Made by a program: the position numbers and the translations under genes
The notes under the pieces: generated by a model
What the model saw: only the letters and a program-made list of their open reading frames with translations
Databases searched by the model: none
Told to the model about the DNA's origin: nothing
From: Lactarius indigo
Taxonomy: Eukaryota > Basidiomycota > Agaricomycetes > Russulales > Russulaceae
Reading direction: 5' to 3'
NCBI GenBank assembly: GCA_025766275.1
Contig: JAFKAC010000009.1
Coordinates: 992,001 to 1,056,000, forward strand
Length of the DNA: 64,000 nucleotides
Shown: positions 35,501 through 46,006 of the stretch, in pieces
Layout of the letters: each line of letters starts with the position of its first letter
How positions within the stretch are numbered: position 1 is the stretch's first letter

Positions 35501-38500
35501 GGGCAAGTGCCATAATTGCGGCAAGCAAGGCCACTGGGCACGCGAGTGCCGGTCGCCGAAGAAGGACAGTCAGTCCAATCAAAACCCTAATCAGTCGTCG
35601 TCGTCGGGGCAAACCAGTCAGCCGCCGACCTACCAGAACGCGACCAAGACAGAGAACAAGCCCGTCGGGTCTGCCAATGCCGTGGCGGCCCCCGAGGACG
35701 ATGCCGGCGCTGAGGGCTGGACGTCCGTCGAGCCAGACGGGTGTTGGTCTGCCGTATTTGACGGCGACATCCTTGAGTCCCAAGTTGATTTCTCCTTCGC
35801 TCCAGGAGGTACCGAGACAGGGGCGAGCGCCGCGACGTCAAGTGGGCTCGCAGCAGCTGCGATCGTGCCAGTGGAGGGGGCAGAGTCACCCCGGATCGAG
35901 CTGTACGATTCCGGGGCTACGCGCCACATATCACCCTACCGCGCCAATTTTCTGACCTATCGCGCCCTTGACCCGCCGGTATACTTGAACGCGGCCAATG
36001 GCCAGCAGTTCCCGGCCGTCGGCACGGGCAACATGGTCGTCAGCGCGCCGAACGGGGGAGGAGAGTCCGACCTCACCCTCGAAAACGTCTTGCATGCGCC
36101 GTCGGTCGGCTATACGCTGGTATCGCTTGGGGCCTTGGACGGCCTGGGCTACCGCATCGCAATCGGCAATGGGCACCTCGACATCCACTCCAGTGCGGGC
36201 AGCCGTCTTGCCCGCATCGCGCGGACGCCACGCGGGCTGTACCGTGTCTCCCATGAGGACGACAGCAGTTACACCGTCGAGGTGGTGAGCGTCATGGAGC
36301 TCCACCGACGAATGGGGCATATCGCGCCTGAGAGCGCGCGTAAGCTCGTCACCGATGGCCTTGTTACCGGTATCGCCCTCGACTCGAACTCGCCGATCGA
36401 GCACTGCGAGGCGTGCATCTTCGCGCGGGCAACCCGCCAGCCCATCCCAAAAGTTCGCGTCAGTAACCAAGCGCAGAACTTCGGCGATGAGGTACATACC
36501 GACGTCTGGGGTCCGGCCCCGGTCTCCACGCGCCAAGGGCGCCGCTACTTCATCACGTTCACGGACGACGCGACACGGTACACCTGTACCTACCTGCTTG
36601 CAGCCAAGAGCGACGCCTTCTCGACCTACCGCCAGTTCGAGGCGTGGGCGAAGACGCAAGACCATTGCGGCGCGATCAAAGTCTTGAGGTCCGACCGCGG
36701 TGGTGAGTACCTGAGCGAGGAATTCAATGCTCACCTCGCAGCCGCGGGCACTGCCCGCCGGCTCACCGTCCACGACACGCCACAGTTGAACGGCGTCGCG
36801 GAGCGTCTCAATCGAACGCTCGTCGAGAAGATGCGTGCGCTGCTCCATATGGCGGCCCTCCCCCAGAGCATGTGGGGGGAAGCCCTCCGGCATTCGACGT
36901 GGCTCAAGAACTGCACTTCCACGCGGGCCCTTGGAGGCCGAACGCCCTGGCAGGCGCTGTACGGAGCGCCGCCTAACCTGTCCGGCCTAAAGCGCTTCGG
37001 GGAGACGGTCTGGGTGCACGACCCAGACGGCTCCAAGCTTGCGCCTCGTGCCTGCGAGGGTAAATGGCTGGGCTTCGACGTTGAGTCACGTGGCCATCAG
37101 GTATATTGGCCAACCACCAAGGCAGTCGGCGTCGAGCGGAACGTCTATTTCGCTGCGGCTGAGCGACTCGAGGGGGAGAAAATTGATGTACCCACCTCCA
37201 AAACTTCGTGCGAGCCGCGCGCCGCGTCGATACCGCTGCTGTCGCCCCCGCCGCCGTCACCGACTGCACCCTCACAGCCAGCACCAGAACCCCCCTCCCG
37301 GCAGTCGTCACTATCGTCGTTGTCGTCGCTGTCCGAGGTTGAGTCCATGCTGCCAGAGCCAGAGCCAGAGCCAGAGCCAGCACGTGCCACGCGCATCCGC
37401 AGACCGTCTCGCATCGTGCGAGAGCTCCAAGCCGGCGTAGGTGTCGCCTCTACACGCCGTTCGGACCCAGTGATTCCCAGGGGGATTTCCGTCCCTGGGA
37501 GTTTTGCTGAAGATGAAGAGGACTCCATCGATATGGCGTGGTCGGTCGAAAGTGGCTTGCCAATTTTGCGCGAAGATTGGGTCGGAGTCGAAATGGCTTT
37601 GGTGGCTGAAACGGCCGACTCCGAAGCACTCGAACCCCGCAACCTTGCTGAAGCAAAGCGCCGGCCCGACTGGCCCTTATGGGAACAAGCCATTCGCGAG
37701 GAGCTCTCCACCCTACACACCGCCGGCACCTGGACGCTCGAGCACGCGCCGCCTGGAGCCAACGTCATCGGCTCCAAGTGGGTCTTCAAGGCCAAGAAGG
37801 ACGCCTCAGGCAAGGTCGTCCGGTACAAGGCGCGCCTAGTCGCGCAGGGCTTCAGCCAGGTCGAAGGCGTCGATTATTTCGACACCTACGCCCCAGTTGC
37901 GAAGCTCGCGTCGTCGCGCGTCGTCATCGCCTTGGCCAACCGCCTCGGAATGGAGCTACATCAGGTGGACATAAAAGGTGCGTACCTCAACAGCGAACTC
38001 CTGGCCGACGAGGTATTGTACATGCGGCACCCCCCCAGCTATCGCGAAGACTCTTCCGGCCGTGTCCTGCGCCTCCGCAAGTCCCTCTACGGCCTCAAGC
38101 AGGCTGGAAGGCGCTGGTATCAGAAGTTCGTCCAAATCCTCAACGTACTCGGCTTTCAACAGTGCAAAGTCGATCAAGCAGTGTTCTTCAAGCACTCCAA
38201 GAAGCCGCAAGTGCACATCGTCATAGCCGTGCATGTGGACGATTGCACGATCGCCACGAACAGCGCCGCGGCCGTCGACGCTCTCAAGGCTGGGCTCCGG
38301 AAGCACGTCGAGGTTACAGACCTCGGCGAGCTGCACTGGATGCTCGGCATCGAGATCAAGCGCGATAGGGCCGGCGGTACAGTGCACCTGTCGCAGCGCT
38401 CGTACATCGACTCGATCCTGCGCCGGTACGGCTTCGAGGGTGCCAAGCCCGTCTCCACCCCCTTCGACACACAAGTTCGGCTCACTCTTGAGCAAGCCCC

Positions 38501-41274
38501 GGCGGATGCGGCCGAGTTCGCGGTCATGCGCGACGTGCCCTACCGCGAGGCTGTTGGCGCGCTCAATTGGGCCGCGCTCGCCACTCGCCCGGACATCGCG
38601 TTCGCAGTGTCCACGGTGGCCAGGTTCTCCGCTAACCCGGGGGTGGCTCACTGGAACGCTGTGAAGCGTATCTTTCGCTACCTCGCAGGCACGCGTGACC
38701 TGTGGCTTACTTACGGCGAATCGCGCAGGACCTTGGTAGGATACGCAGACGCGGACGGCAGTATGTCAGAGGATCGCCGCGCGATCACCGGCTACGCGTT
38801 CCTCATTGACGGGGGAGCCGTGTCCTGGTCATCCAAGAAACAGGAAATCGTCTCGCTCTCGACTACGGAGAGCGAGTACGTCGCAGCGACGCACGGGATG
38901 AAGGAGGCCCTCTGGCTCCGCAACCTGCTCGCTGAGGTCTTCGAGCCGTTGTCTGACGCGACAACGCTGTTTTCCGACAACCAGTCCGCGATCGCGCTCA
39001 CGCGCGACCATCAGTTTCACCCGCGCACCAAGCACATCGACGTGCGCTACCACTTCATCCGTTGGGTGGTGGAGAATGGCGCGTTGCGCCTGGTGTACTG
39101 CCCCACAGCCGACATGGTCGCGGACACGCTGACCAAAGCGCTCCCCTCCCCGAAGGTCAAACACTTTGCAGAGTGTCTCGGACTTCGCGCAGTTTGAGGG
39201 GGAGTATTGAATATATTTTCTGTGAGATTCTATTTCTAGTCTGCTCGTATTTTCATGTTCCATGCGGGCGTTGTGCAAACCCGCGCGATTCCTTCGCACT
39301 CAGCCTCGATTCGTAGTTTCGTACTTACTCGGACGTCCGGTCCGTTGTCCCGATTCCCCTCCCGGTCATACCCTCATCCGCGGACCCATTATCTCGTCGC
39401 CCTGCGGAAGCAGAGCATAAAATTTCCTACTGTACAGTTCTATACCGTAGAGCTATATATCGCCTTACTTTCGTAGAGTAACACCTCAGCTTTGCCATCC
39501 TATCGTGCGCAGAAGCTGAGGTGAGTTAGTCCTGTATTTACTTCACATTCACCTGTACTTACGCGCTGTGCAGCGTTGTCTATTCGTGCAGGTAAATAAA
39601 TATCTCAGCTTTGCCATCCTATCGTGCGCAGAAGCTGAGCGTTGTCTATTCGTGCAGACACCGCCGCGCACTCGTTACACTAACACACTATATTTATTTC
39701 CTTTATTACGGTCCTATACGCGTCCATACCTCTTTGTACACGTCACTAGCGTCTGCTCGGGGTAGTCGCCAACGAAGGTAGCAAAGATGGGATGGCACCG
39801 CCGCCAGGTGCCATCACCGCTCATCATCTCAAGGCCCTTCTCTCCATACGAATGAATTGGGCTCAATACCTTGTCCATGCACGAGTGAAACAAGTTCGCG
39901 AGAGCATGGCGCCGGGCTGCCTTGTTCCCCATACCTTCTAGTCGCGTTGATGGGATGTAACCAATCAGCATTTGGGCTCCCCTAGATGGTTTTCGGCGGA
40001 TGTCCTTGGGTATATTTCCAATTGTGAGGTAAATCGGATACGCGCTCTTCCCGTGGAAGAGCGTAAGTTGTGTCTTGTCAGAGGAAATTATGACAGGGAC
40101 TACTGTCGTGCCGGGCTGAATCGATTCGAGAGAGGTCTAGAACATGAGTGAGTACCTGCATTCAACAAAGGGCTCAGCCACGCACCTGTACGGACCACCA
40201 CCAGTCCCCGGTATGCATCTCACTGTAGACCCGACATGTCCGCTCAGCGTCGGCATAGTGTCGCTCAGGGGCAAATACAAGGTGTCGTGCGAACTCGGGC
40301 TTCGCGAGAAGTGCTTGGATACAAAAGATGATGTCGCGATAGTGGAATTGTAGGTGTTCCCCACCTACTTCGAGGACGTCGCTCTTGAAGGGGGGAGGGC
40401 CTGGCAACTTGTCGATGATGCTGTTCAGCTCATTGCTGGTGCTGTACGACAAACCGAGCCTTTCGACAACCTTAATATACTCAGTTGTGCGACAGAAAAT
40501 TGTGTAAAAAGTACCGCACCTCAGGAATTGCGAGTAATTCCGTTACCGCTGAAGAAGACGGCCCACGCATCTTGGCCCAACACGCGACCTCCCAGTCGCA
40601 CTGAGATCGAAATGGCACCCACGTTGCGTCTCCAAGCGCATTGCGCATTGCCTCGTGCATGGACGGCCCTTGAGTCATACTAGGAAGTGATGCTCCTGGA
40701 GAACCGTGAGGAAAGCGATCGATAACCAACACACCTGGATGGGACGGCTCCGTTCCAGTCACGAGGTGGCCTTCCGGAGGTGGTGCTGACGACAGGGTCG
40801 CATCGGGAGGTTCCAGATTTGGACTGGCCAGAGACGAGAAGTTGACGTCCGTAGCTAAAATGTCGAACGTGTCAGTATCCTCTGCGTCAGCCAGATCCTC
40901 TGGCACAATTTCGTCGCCATCTAGTATGTCGCCATTAATGCGACTCGTGGCAAAGCGGAGATCTTACCTTCACCTGGTATCACGGCGCCAGTAGCCTCAT
41001 GTGTTGCCAAGCCAGTCTCATCAACCGAAAGAACTTCACGTTCTGAATGGTATCCACTACCAAGTCTTGAACTAGTGGGGTCGCATGACCTTGAAACGTG
41101 GTTTGGCACCACTGAAGACGCGGCGTGAGGGTCTAATCAAGATGCCACCCGTTGAGGCCCCAATTGTTCCATAATACGACATCCCACTTGCCGAGTCCTG
41201 GTGACGTGTTGAGAATGACCTTGAGGAGTAAAAAAATTATCGCAGCCAGTACAGCGGACAAACGAAGTGCTCAT
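32546..41274 (-). CDS. Plavaka transposase 1, interrupted by Copia
   Basis: DDE-type transposase found in agaricomycete Plavaka elements. It starts at ATG 41274 with a zinc-finger-like MSTSFVRCTGCDNFF, followed by an acidic linker exon, CWAKMRGPSSSAVTELLAIPE and PGPPPFKSDVLEVGGE. Next come PVIISSDKTQLT (acidic residue in the catalytic core), GDYPEQTLVTC, then across the Copia CPKC, DVLHQLLQGVLKHLVSW, GAREIDARCRCLPPNH, KGITGLSRVSGKEH, FGTTDNYNTEQTERLHID and the C-terminal FYVNPFSDRYIYSKLL (stop 32546). Apart from the Copia at 34215-39735 (between the DYPEQ and CPKC motifs) I see no stop or frameshift in the exons read. The copy therefore was probably functional when the Copia landed. The partner gene starts 1.2 kb away in the opposite direction. 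Confidence 0.88.
34215..34745 (+). repeat. Left LTR
   Basis: Contains twice a 36-base hairpin unit (34494-34531 and 34614-34649; stem ctcagctt/aagctgag) and twice the word gcgttgtctattcgtgcag, so the transcription-start region has an internal duplication. The element's RNA promoter should lie here. Confidence 0.93.
34752..39197 (+). CDS. Copia gag-pol polyprotein
   Basis: Intact 1,481-residue polyprotein, ATG 34752 to TGA 39197; the open frame extends upstream into the LTR, but this ATG directly follows the LTR. Order is typical of Ty1/copia: Gag with a UBN2-like region, zinc knuckle CHNCGKQGHWAREC (about 250), aspartic protease YDSGATRHIS (about 385), pre-integrase HRRMGHIAPESARKL, integrase (HTDVWGPAPVS, FTDDATRY, SDRGGEYLSEEF), a Pro/Ser/Glu linker with EPEPEPEP, RT (WVFKAKKDASGKVVRYKARL, DIKGAYLN, active site VHVDDCTIA) and RNase H (GYADADGSMSEDRR, STTESEYVA, TKHIDVRYHFIR). 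All catalytic residues expected for protease, integrase and RT can be seen, although the RT box reads HVDD instead of YVDD. It looks autonomous. Confidence 0.96.
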   Translation: MGPAIPAAMNDPLPTSVPRLDPTGSNWAIFSMRFQEAMEANQKWTHFTGKSQCPVAADPNKPTADEKKAIDEWTQEETVAKYLLSQRLPDSTAVRLKSLNSAEERWKKVTTEFSVKSQYAETNMLTAFSEMRCPRGGDVRAFLGEMRVKREELAAVGVTVSEKEYRSAIIKAIPDEMSKFASGLLTAARVLSPATSIDPDLLIDHISEEADRLAARRKRDGGSSGKGKQTQSQDEALVATHNEGGKKRRKGKCHNCGKQGHWARECRSPKKDSQSNQNPNQSSSSGQTSQPPTYQNATKTENKPVGSANAVAAPEDDAGAEGWTSVEPDGCWSAVFDGDILESQVDFSFAPGGTETGASAATSSGLAAAAIVPVEGAESPRIELYDSGATRHISPYRANFLTYRALDPPVYLNAANGQQFPAVGTGNMVVSAPNGGGESDLTLENVLHAPSVGYTLVSLGALDGLGYRIAIGNGHLDIHSSAGSRLARIARTPRGLYRVSHEDDSSYTVEVVSVMELHRRMGHIAPESARKLVTDGLVTGIALDSNSPIEHCEACIFARATRQPIPKVRVSNQAQNFGDEVHTDVWGPAPVSTRQGRRYFITFTDDATRYTCTYLLAAKSDAFSTYRQFEAWAKTQDHCGAIKVLRSDRGGEYLSEEFNAHLAAAGTARRLTVHDTPQLNGVAERLNRTLVEKMRALLHMAALPQSMWGEALRHSTWLKNCTSTRALGGRTPWQALYGAPPNLSGLKRFGETVWVHDPDGSKLAPRACEGKWLGFDVESRGHQVYWPTTKAVGVERNVYFAAAERLEGEKIDVPTSKTSCEPRAASIPLLSPPPPSPTAPSQPAPEPPSRQSSLSSLSSLSEVESMLPEPEPEPEPARATRIRRPSRIVRELQAGVGVASTRRSDPVIPRGISVPGSFAEDEEDSIDMAWSVESGLPILREDWVGVEMALVAETADSEALEPRNLAEAKRRPDWPLWEQAIREELSTLHTAGTWTLEHAPPGANVIGSKWVFKAKKDASGKVVRYKARLVAQGFSQVEGVDYFDTYAPVAKLASSRVVIALANRLGMELHQVDIKGAYLNSELLADEVLYMRHPPSYREDSSGRVLRLRKSLYGLKQAGRRWYQKFVQILNVLGFQQCKVDQAVFFKHSKKPQVHIVIAVHVDDCTIATNSAAAVDALKAGLRKHVEVTDLGELHWMLGIEIKRDRAGGTVHLSQRSYIDSILRRYGFEGAKPVSTPFDTQVRLTLEQAPADAAEFAVMRDVPYREAVGALNWAALATRPDIAFAVSTVARFSANPGVAHWNAVKRIFRYLAGTRDLWLTYGESRRTLVGYADADGSMSEDRRAITGYAFLIDGGAVSWSSKKQEIVSLSTTESEYVAATHGMKEALWLRNLLAEVFEPLSDATTLFSDNQSAIALTRDHQFHPRTKHIDVRYHFIRWVVENGALRLVYCPTADMVADTLTKALPSPKVKHFAECLGLRAV
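39205..39735 (+). repeat. Right LTR
   Basis: Same length as the left LTR with three differences. Followed by the gtaca target duplication. Confidence 0.93.
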
Positions 41275-41365
41275 GGTGGGAGACAAAGGAAAACGAATGC
41301 GATGAGTCAGCGATGAGCCGATCCGAATTGTAAAGGCGCCGCGGCCCTTGCGGCCCTTGTGAGTG

Positions 41366-41411
41366 AAATGACGAAAACTGATTTAAAAAAAAAAAAAAAA
41401 TGACGAAAACT
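41366..41411. repeat. Tiny poly(A) insertion with 14-bp duplication
   Basis: aaatgacgaaaact occurs at 41366-41379 and 41398-41411, flanking only gattt plus an A run. This is what an extreme 5'-truncated retroposed insertion leaves behind. It lies about 90 bases upstream of the transposase 1 start codon. Confidence 0.55.
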
Positions 41412-42465
41412 CTTGGTCGTTTCAGGGTTTTTTGGTCTGACACGTGACTCAGCTCTCTTTCTAGGAAAGATCTGCGGTCATCGCGTCTCATCAAAATTTC
41501 CCATCGCTTGCCTGGATGTACATCTTTCTTTCTTTCCTTCCCCCATCATCTCGTCTCAACCCCAGTTGTTCCTTCCCCTTCGCCAAAATGCCCAACTACT
41601 CCGACGCTGATGGCCCTCCTCGTCCACCCACACCATTCCCGAAGGCGACTCGCCCAAAGCGTCGTCAAGGGTCTCGCCTCGAAACTCATTCTCTTCCCTT
41701 CCCCGCGTTGCGAGCCTTCCTATACCTCACCTTTTCCCAGCCCTGTAATATTGTGAATGCATACACCTTCGGCCGTTGATCGGCCCAGGAGCTATGCTCT
41801 TTGTTTCGGACAAAGGTACGCCCGACTTCCCTTTTTTCAGATCTCAGAATCTTACTCTCATCGTCTCTCAGTGCGCTCCGTTGTGACCAACTCATGTCAC
41901 CTCCGCTGGCCGGCCTCGTCGATACCAACTTGTACCGCCTTTATGGCTACATCTCGCTCCTTCTCGAATTCCTATCGGACTACAACCAAGATACATGCCG
42001 TATACTTTACTTTTCGCTACCTACATACCCTGTTTCATCACTGTGCTGGGCTTAGTTCAACACCGCTAACTGCGGGATCTGCTCACGTACGATATCGTCA
42101 CCCCTCTGACTCTCGGACTCTGTCGCTATCGACCCTCACCTTCCTTACTTCCTTCCACTCGCGCTACCCTCCCTCTCGTAATTCAACTTGGTGTTTTCAA
42201 CCACACCGCTCTTACTTACTGCCGCTCGAGGTATATAAGGCGTAGACTTTACTCAATAAAGGACATCGTTTTTACTCGCATCGTCTCACTCTTGTGTGAA
42301 CTTCACAGAACCGGTCTAAGCCAAGGACACCCGCGCGTAGGCCATCTGCATCAACACGCACACTCATTTTAGGTTATATGCGCCCCCATTCCTGTCATTC
42401 CCTGTTCGCTCTACACATTTTGTCCATTCTTTTCAACATCTTTTATCCGTCTCAATCGATTCTTG
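41412..42465. promoter_or_regulatory. Divergent promoter region of transposon 1
   Basis: Space between the transposase start (41274, minus) and the partner gene (42466, plus). A strong TATA element, TATATAAGG, sits at 42232-42240, about 230 bases before the partner ATG, within pyrimidine-rich DNA. No gene is supported inside; frames around 41508-42245 are Ser/Pro/His-rich and featureless. Confidence 0.5.
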
Positions 42466-44695
42466 ATGGCACGTCGCACACGTCAATCAATGAGGGGGTC
42501 GCAGAAAAATCAAGCTTTATTGGAAGGTGCTACAAGTGAAACTACATCGACCCAAGCGAATGCCTTCGGTAGTCAAGGGGTCGACAACTTGACCCAACTT
42601 CAAAGTGACCTAAATGGTATGTCCGAAACCTCGAAGTCAGACATAACTCACACTATCATCAGGAAATGGGAAACGCACCTCCCCTCATGACGACCCCGAC
42701 GTCCCTACCACTTCAGAAGTCCGGCCCAGCCCTCCCAAAAGGGCACGAGATACCGACAAGGGCAAGGGTAAGTAAGAGTCGCATAGATCAGGATTAATCT
42801 ACTTACCGATTGTCCAAAGGTCCAGCCAATAGTCGCCCGATGCAGCTCAGATTGACAGATGAGGATGCGCAAGCCGAGCCTGAGAGAGCCTCCGAGAGTG
42901 AGGGTAATGAGGGTAAGGGAAAGCAACCCGCGTTACGCCAAAGTAAGATGACTGCTTACAATTTGTTTTTGTTTTTGTTTTTGTTTGTTTGTTGATTATT
43001 TGCCTCGGTTTTTTTTTTTTCAGCGACGTCTTTCTACCCTGGCTACTACAGTCTCGCATCTATTTCCCAACTCACCACTGATACTCTCGATACTCCCGTG
43101 GATCCCAACGCCGATGAACCCCAGTCTGAAAATGAAGACGACTGGATCGATGACTCTTCGGTAGATCGCACCCAAGGACAGCGTGCTGGACCCTCCGGGG
43201 CGACAGCAAACGAGGTGGGTTTGCGGCCCCGCTTAGAATTGTCTATTCCTAACCACTCTTGTAGAGACCCACCTGGCGAGGTTCGGGGGCCACAAGTGCC
43301 TCCGTGGCCATTGGTAGGTACACTCGGGCCAGGCCCCCCCGGGCTTTGACCGCTGACGCGTCAATCGGGCATGGTGCCACTCTGTTGACAGCGCCGTCAT
43401 CCGTGTCACCTGAATCCACATCACCGTCACCTCCATCGGTGCCGCGCATATCGGTATCTCACACATCGGTGTCGCGCACATCGGCATCGCGCACATCGAC
43501 ATCAGGTGAGTACTCTTGTCATATCTTTTATCTTTCTGACACGTCTTTATAATAGCAATCATAGTTCCGCCGAGTGTTCGCCAGGTCCAGGACAGCGCTA
43601 CGACTGTGTCCGAGTTCACGTGGCCCTCGAACACCGACCTTTCCTTTGCTCCAGGTTCAACCAGACTCATGCTCACTGCACAGCGTCCCCTGGTGCGCGC
43701 TGTCATTCAAGAAGCCATTGAAAATGTCCGGGCAGCAATGATGTTCAATGACGCATTTCCCAACCTGGCTCGTGCTTTCACCTTTATTCGTGACGCCCTT
43801 ATTACTGCTGCCTATTCGTATGGCCCGGTAGCATCAATGCTCCATAAGTGACTTATGGAAGATGATGAGTACTTGGTGAGGATCGTACCTTTGGTAAGTG
43901 GTGATGTGTCTTGTTACCAGCGACAACTTCACCCTCACTGCTTGAAGCCACGCGCTCGCATTTCCCTTTTCAGGGCTGAGGTTAGAGAGCGGTGCAATGC
44001 CATTACATTGCCGATCTTTTTGGCTATGGCGTCGCGTGAGGAGATCATCGAAAGTGTCCGTCATCAACTCTCCAACTACAACTACACCTTTCCGACGATG
44101 GGACTGGTGAGTTTGGTCCTTCAATCTGATTCCAGCTAACATCCAGTCAGCCTAGGGTGAATCGCAGACTTGAGAGGCGAACGCGGCCATATCGAAATGA
44201 TCGGATCATCACAGTGATCCAGGATCTGTATTTCACTGGGGGAAACACGTCCTTTGCGGCGCGTTTTCCCCATTTCTTTGCATACACTGAGAGTAGTGAT
44301 CGGGAAAACCGGCGTGAGGTTCCAATCCCAATGGTCGCTTTGGTCGCGACGGCGGTGAGTTCTTTCTGCAGTACGCACATGAGTAAGCTAACCAAATCTT
44401 TTAGCTCTATGCTACTTTATATGAGTGGCGTACGGGTGAGCAGCAAGTAGTTTTCAGCCTCTGCGTACTTGGATGTTTACAACGGCCATATCAACACGCT
44501 GCGTCAAATCAAGGAGAGACGCAGTGGTGCGTTCCGTGCCATGATGAGTGAAATTTATACCCAGGCAAGGTGAGTTCGTCTTTCTCCATCCTAACATGGT
44601 ACTGAGTAAGCGACTGTGATAGCGTTGCTGTCGATGTTGGTGCTGGCTCCAGTGTGCCAATTGCGGCACTTGACTTTGAAGACCTTGAAGACTAA
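42466..44695 (+). CDS. DUF6532-like partner protein of transposon 1
   Basis: Multi-exon gene divergent from the transposase. The N-terminal part is disordered and charged with a nuclear-signal-like PPKRARD; joins at 42617 and 42770 fit GT...AG. The C-terminal part has SEFTWPSNTDLSF, LTAQRPLVRAVIQEAIENVR, RPYRNDRIITVIQDLYFTGGNTSF, VPIPMVALVATALYATLYEWRTGEQQ, and then SAYLDVYNGHINTLRQIKERR in another frame. That pattern resembles the DUF6532 domain common near agaricomycete transposons (from memory of the family). Near 44450, between GEQQ and AYLDV, the frame shifts by one base with no possible intron. So this copy may be damaged; otherwise it ends FEDLED at 44695. Function unknown. Confidence 0.68.
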
Positions 44696-45107
44696 ATATA
44701 CAATGTGGTTTCAACAACCGATCGTCTGACCCCAATCAGACTCACTGTACGTTCCACCTTTCGTATTATTGAATGTTCTAATACGTGTGTCAGTCAACAG
44801 TGGGCCCTATACCCGGGAAATCTCGTCAATTAATTTTTTAAAACCCCTCCAAAAAAAAAAAAAGTCTCCTGGTCTTTTTTCGTTAATCTGATCTATAGTT
44901 ATCGCTCGGATAGCTGATAGTTAGTAGTAGCATCTTTGATGATTATCGGTAGCTTAGCTGCAAACGCTGAATCGTTTTAATCAAAATTATCATTTGTCTT
45001 TTGAAAGCGTATCGACAAATTATCAGAGGGTCACGCAAATATAACAATAATGTCGGATAGCTTTAAATTATCGATAGCATATTGAAATTATCGAAAATTA
45101 ACAAAGT
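44696..45107. other. Right subterminal region of transposon 1
   Basis: Non-coding and AT-rich, with an A run at about 44850-44865 and at least five ttatc(g/a) words between 44930 and 45095 (for example near 44942, 45018, 45068 and 45088). Such clustered words near CACTA ends usually bind transposase. Confidence 0.55.
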
Positions 45108-45122
45108 AGGTTTTTCCCGATG
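45108..45122. repeat. Right inverted end of transposon 1
   Basis: Exact inverted copy of 32428-32442. Confidence 0.9.
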
Positions 45123-46006
45123 GACGACGAAGGGGGCCAGGAAACCGATGTTCGCGAAGTCTGGTTCGCTGGTTGTCACGCTGGTTTCGTTCTTCGTCTA
45201 ATTTGTTTTGTGGCCGCGATGCTCTGACACTCTACGTACGCAGACGTCGGCGGAGGGTCAGTTCCGAATGGTACGAAGAATAGCCTCGCCAGAATCTCGC
45301 TGCGCTGGATGATCCTCGAGTGCTTCCGTACCGGAACTGGGATTCGGTTTCGAAAGGACGCCCTAGAAAGGGTCGGCATGGACCAGAACACTTCACTCTC
45401 TGGCGGGCAATTTACCGTCGCACGCGCGCACCCCCAGAGATTGGGAACCGATGTTACTGCCGTTGCAAGTTTCCAGAGTCCTGTGTCCCAGGCGGAAAAG
45501 GAGAGCGACTGGCTACATCAAGACTTGGTCAAGGACGCCGACATCGAGCGAGAGACTGTTGACTCCAAAGATAACGTATCAGAGCTTCCTACAATGTCCA
45601 AAGAAATGGCCGCTACGACAGGCAGTTCCGCATTCATGACAGAACAGGAACTGAAAGACGCCTTGAGCCCCATATACGACCAGTTGAAAATATCGAAAAT
45701 CTGGTGGCTCCCAGAGGTCATACCGCTACGACATCGTGTACGCAGTCGAGGGGACTTTGGGGCCCTTCGGGGACATCACTGGTCGTATGTATCTCACTGA
45801 TACCCCTCGTGATCGACACTATTCGTCTCCACAGGGTGAACTTTGGTCGACCGCGTGAAATTATGAAACCAAATCGTAAAGGAGAAAAGATTTTGGTGCA
45901 TCGTTCTGTGGAACTGAGGATGAACGCTGAGAAGTCACAGTTGGGGGGCAAGGCTTACAAACCAAAGGCCAAGGTCAATCCCGAGGAAATTGAATGGGTG
46001 GATTGA
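45123..46006 (+). pseudogene. DUF2235 unit B, 3' part
   Basis: Continues the frame lost at 32427: DDEGGQETDVREVWFAGCHA, then intron, DVGGGSVPNGTKNSLARISLRW, ECFRTGTGIRFRK, TEQELKDALSPIYDQLK, the final intron, FGRPREIMKPNRKGEKILVHRSVEL and the ending IEWVD with TGA at 46006. It has no stop or frameshift of its own. The only damage to unit B is the insertion and possibly the GC donor in the 5' half. Confidence 0.88.

Larger units (their letters stand above)
34215..39735 (+). mobile_element. Complete Ty1/copia LTR retrotransposon
   Basis: Two 531-bp LTRs (34215-34745, 39205-39735) flank a single gag-pol frame. The 5-bp target duplication gtaca lies at 34210-34214 and 39736-39740. The stretch after the left LTR fits a primer binding site. 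A purine-rich tract, gagggggag, lies directly before the right LTR (39196-39204). The LTRs differ at three positions only, all transitions (near 34378/39368, 34385/39375 and 34472/39462), so insertion was recent. It sits inside the Plavaka transposase gene, antisense to it. Confidence 0.96.
32428..45122. mobile_element. Plavaka-type (CACTA/EnSpm) DNA transposon 1
   Basis: The ends are 15-bp perfect inverted repeats (32428-32442 and 45108-45122), catcgggaaaaacct read inwards. The flanking duplication is 2-3 bases (ga or gac), as in CACTA-type elements. Removing the element and one copy of the duplication rejoins DUF2235 unit B in frame and gives cacgacgacgaag, exactly the sequence in paralogue C. 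Inside are a transposase (minus), a divergent DUF6532-like gene (plus) and a later Copia insertion (34215-39735). Without the Copia and its duplicated target the element is about 7.2 kb. The right end has several ttatcg-containing repeats, typical of subterminal binding sites. Confidence 0.92.

Noticed and set aside
35931..36893. 320-residue minus-strand open frame
   Set aside because: Antisense shadow of the Copia integrase region.
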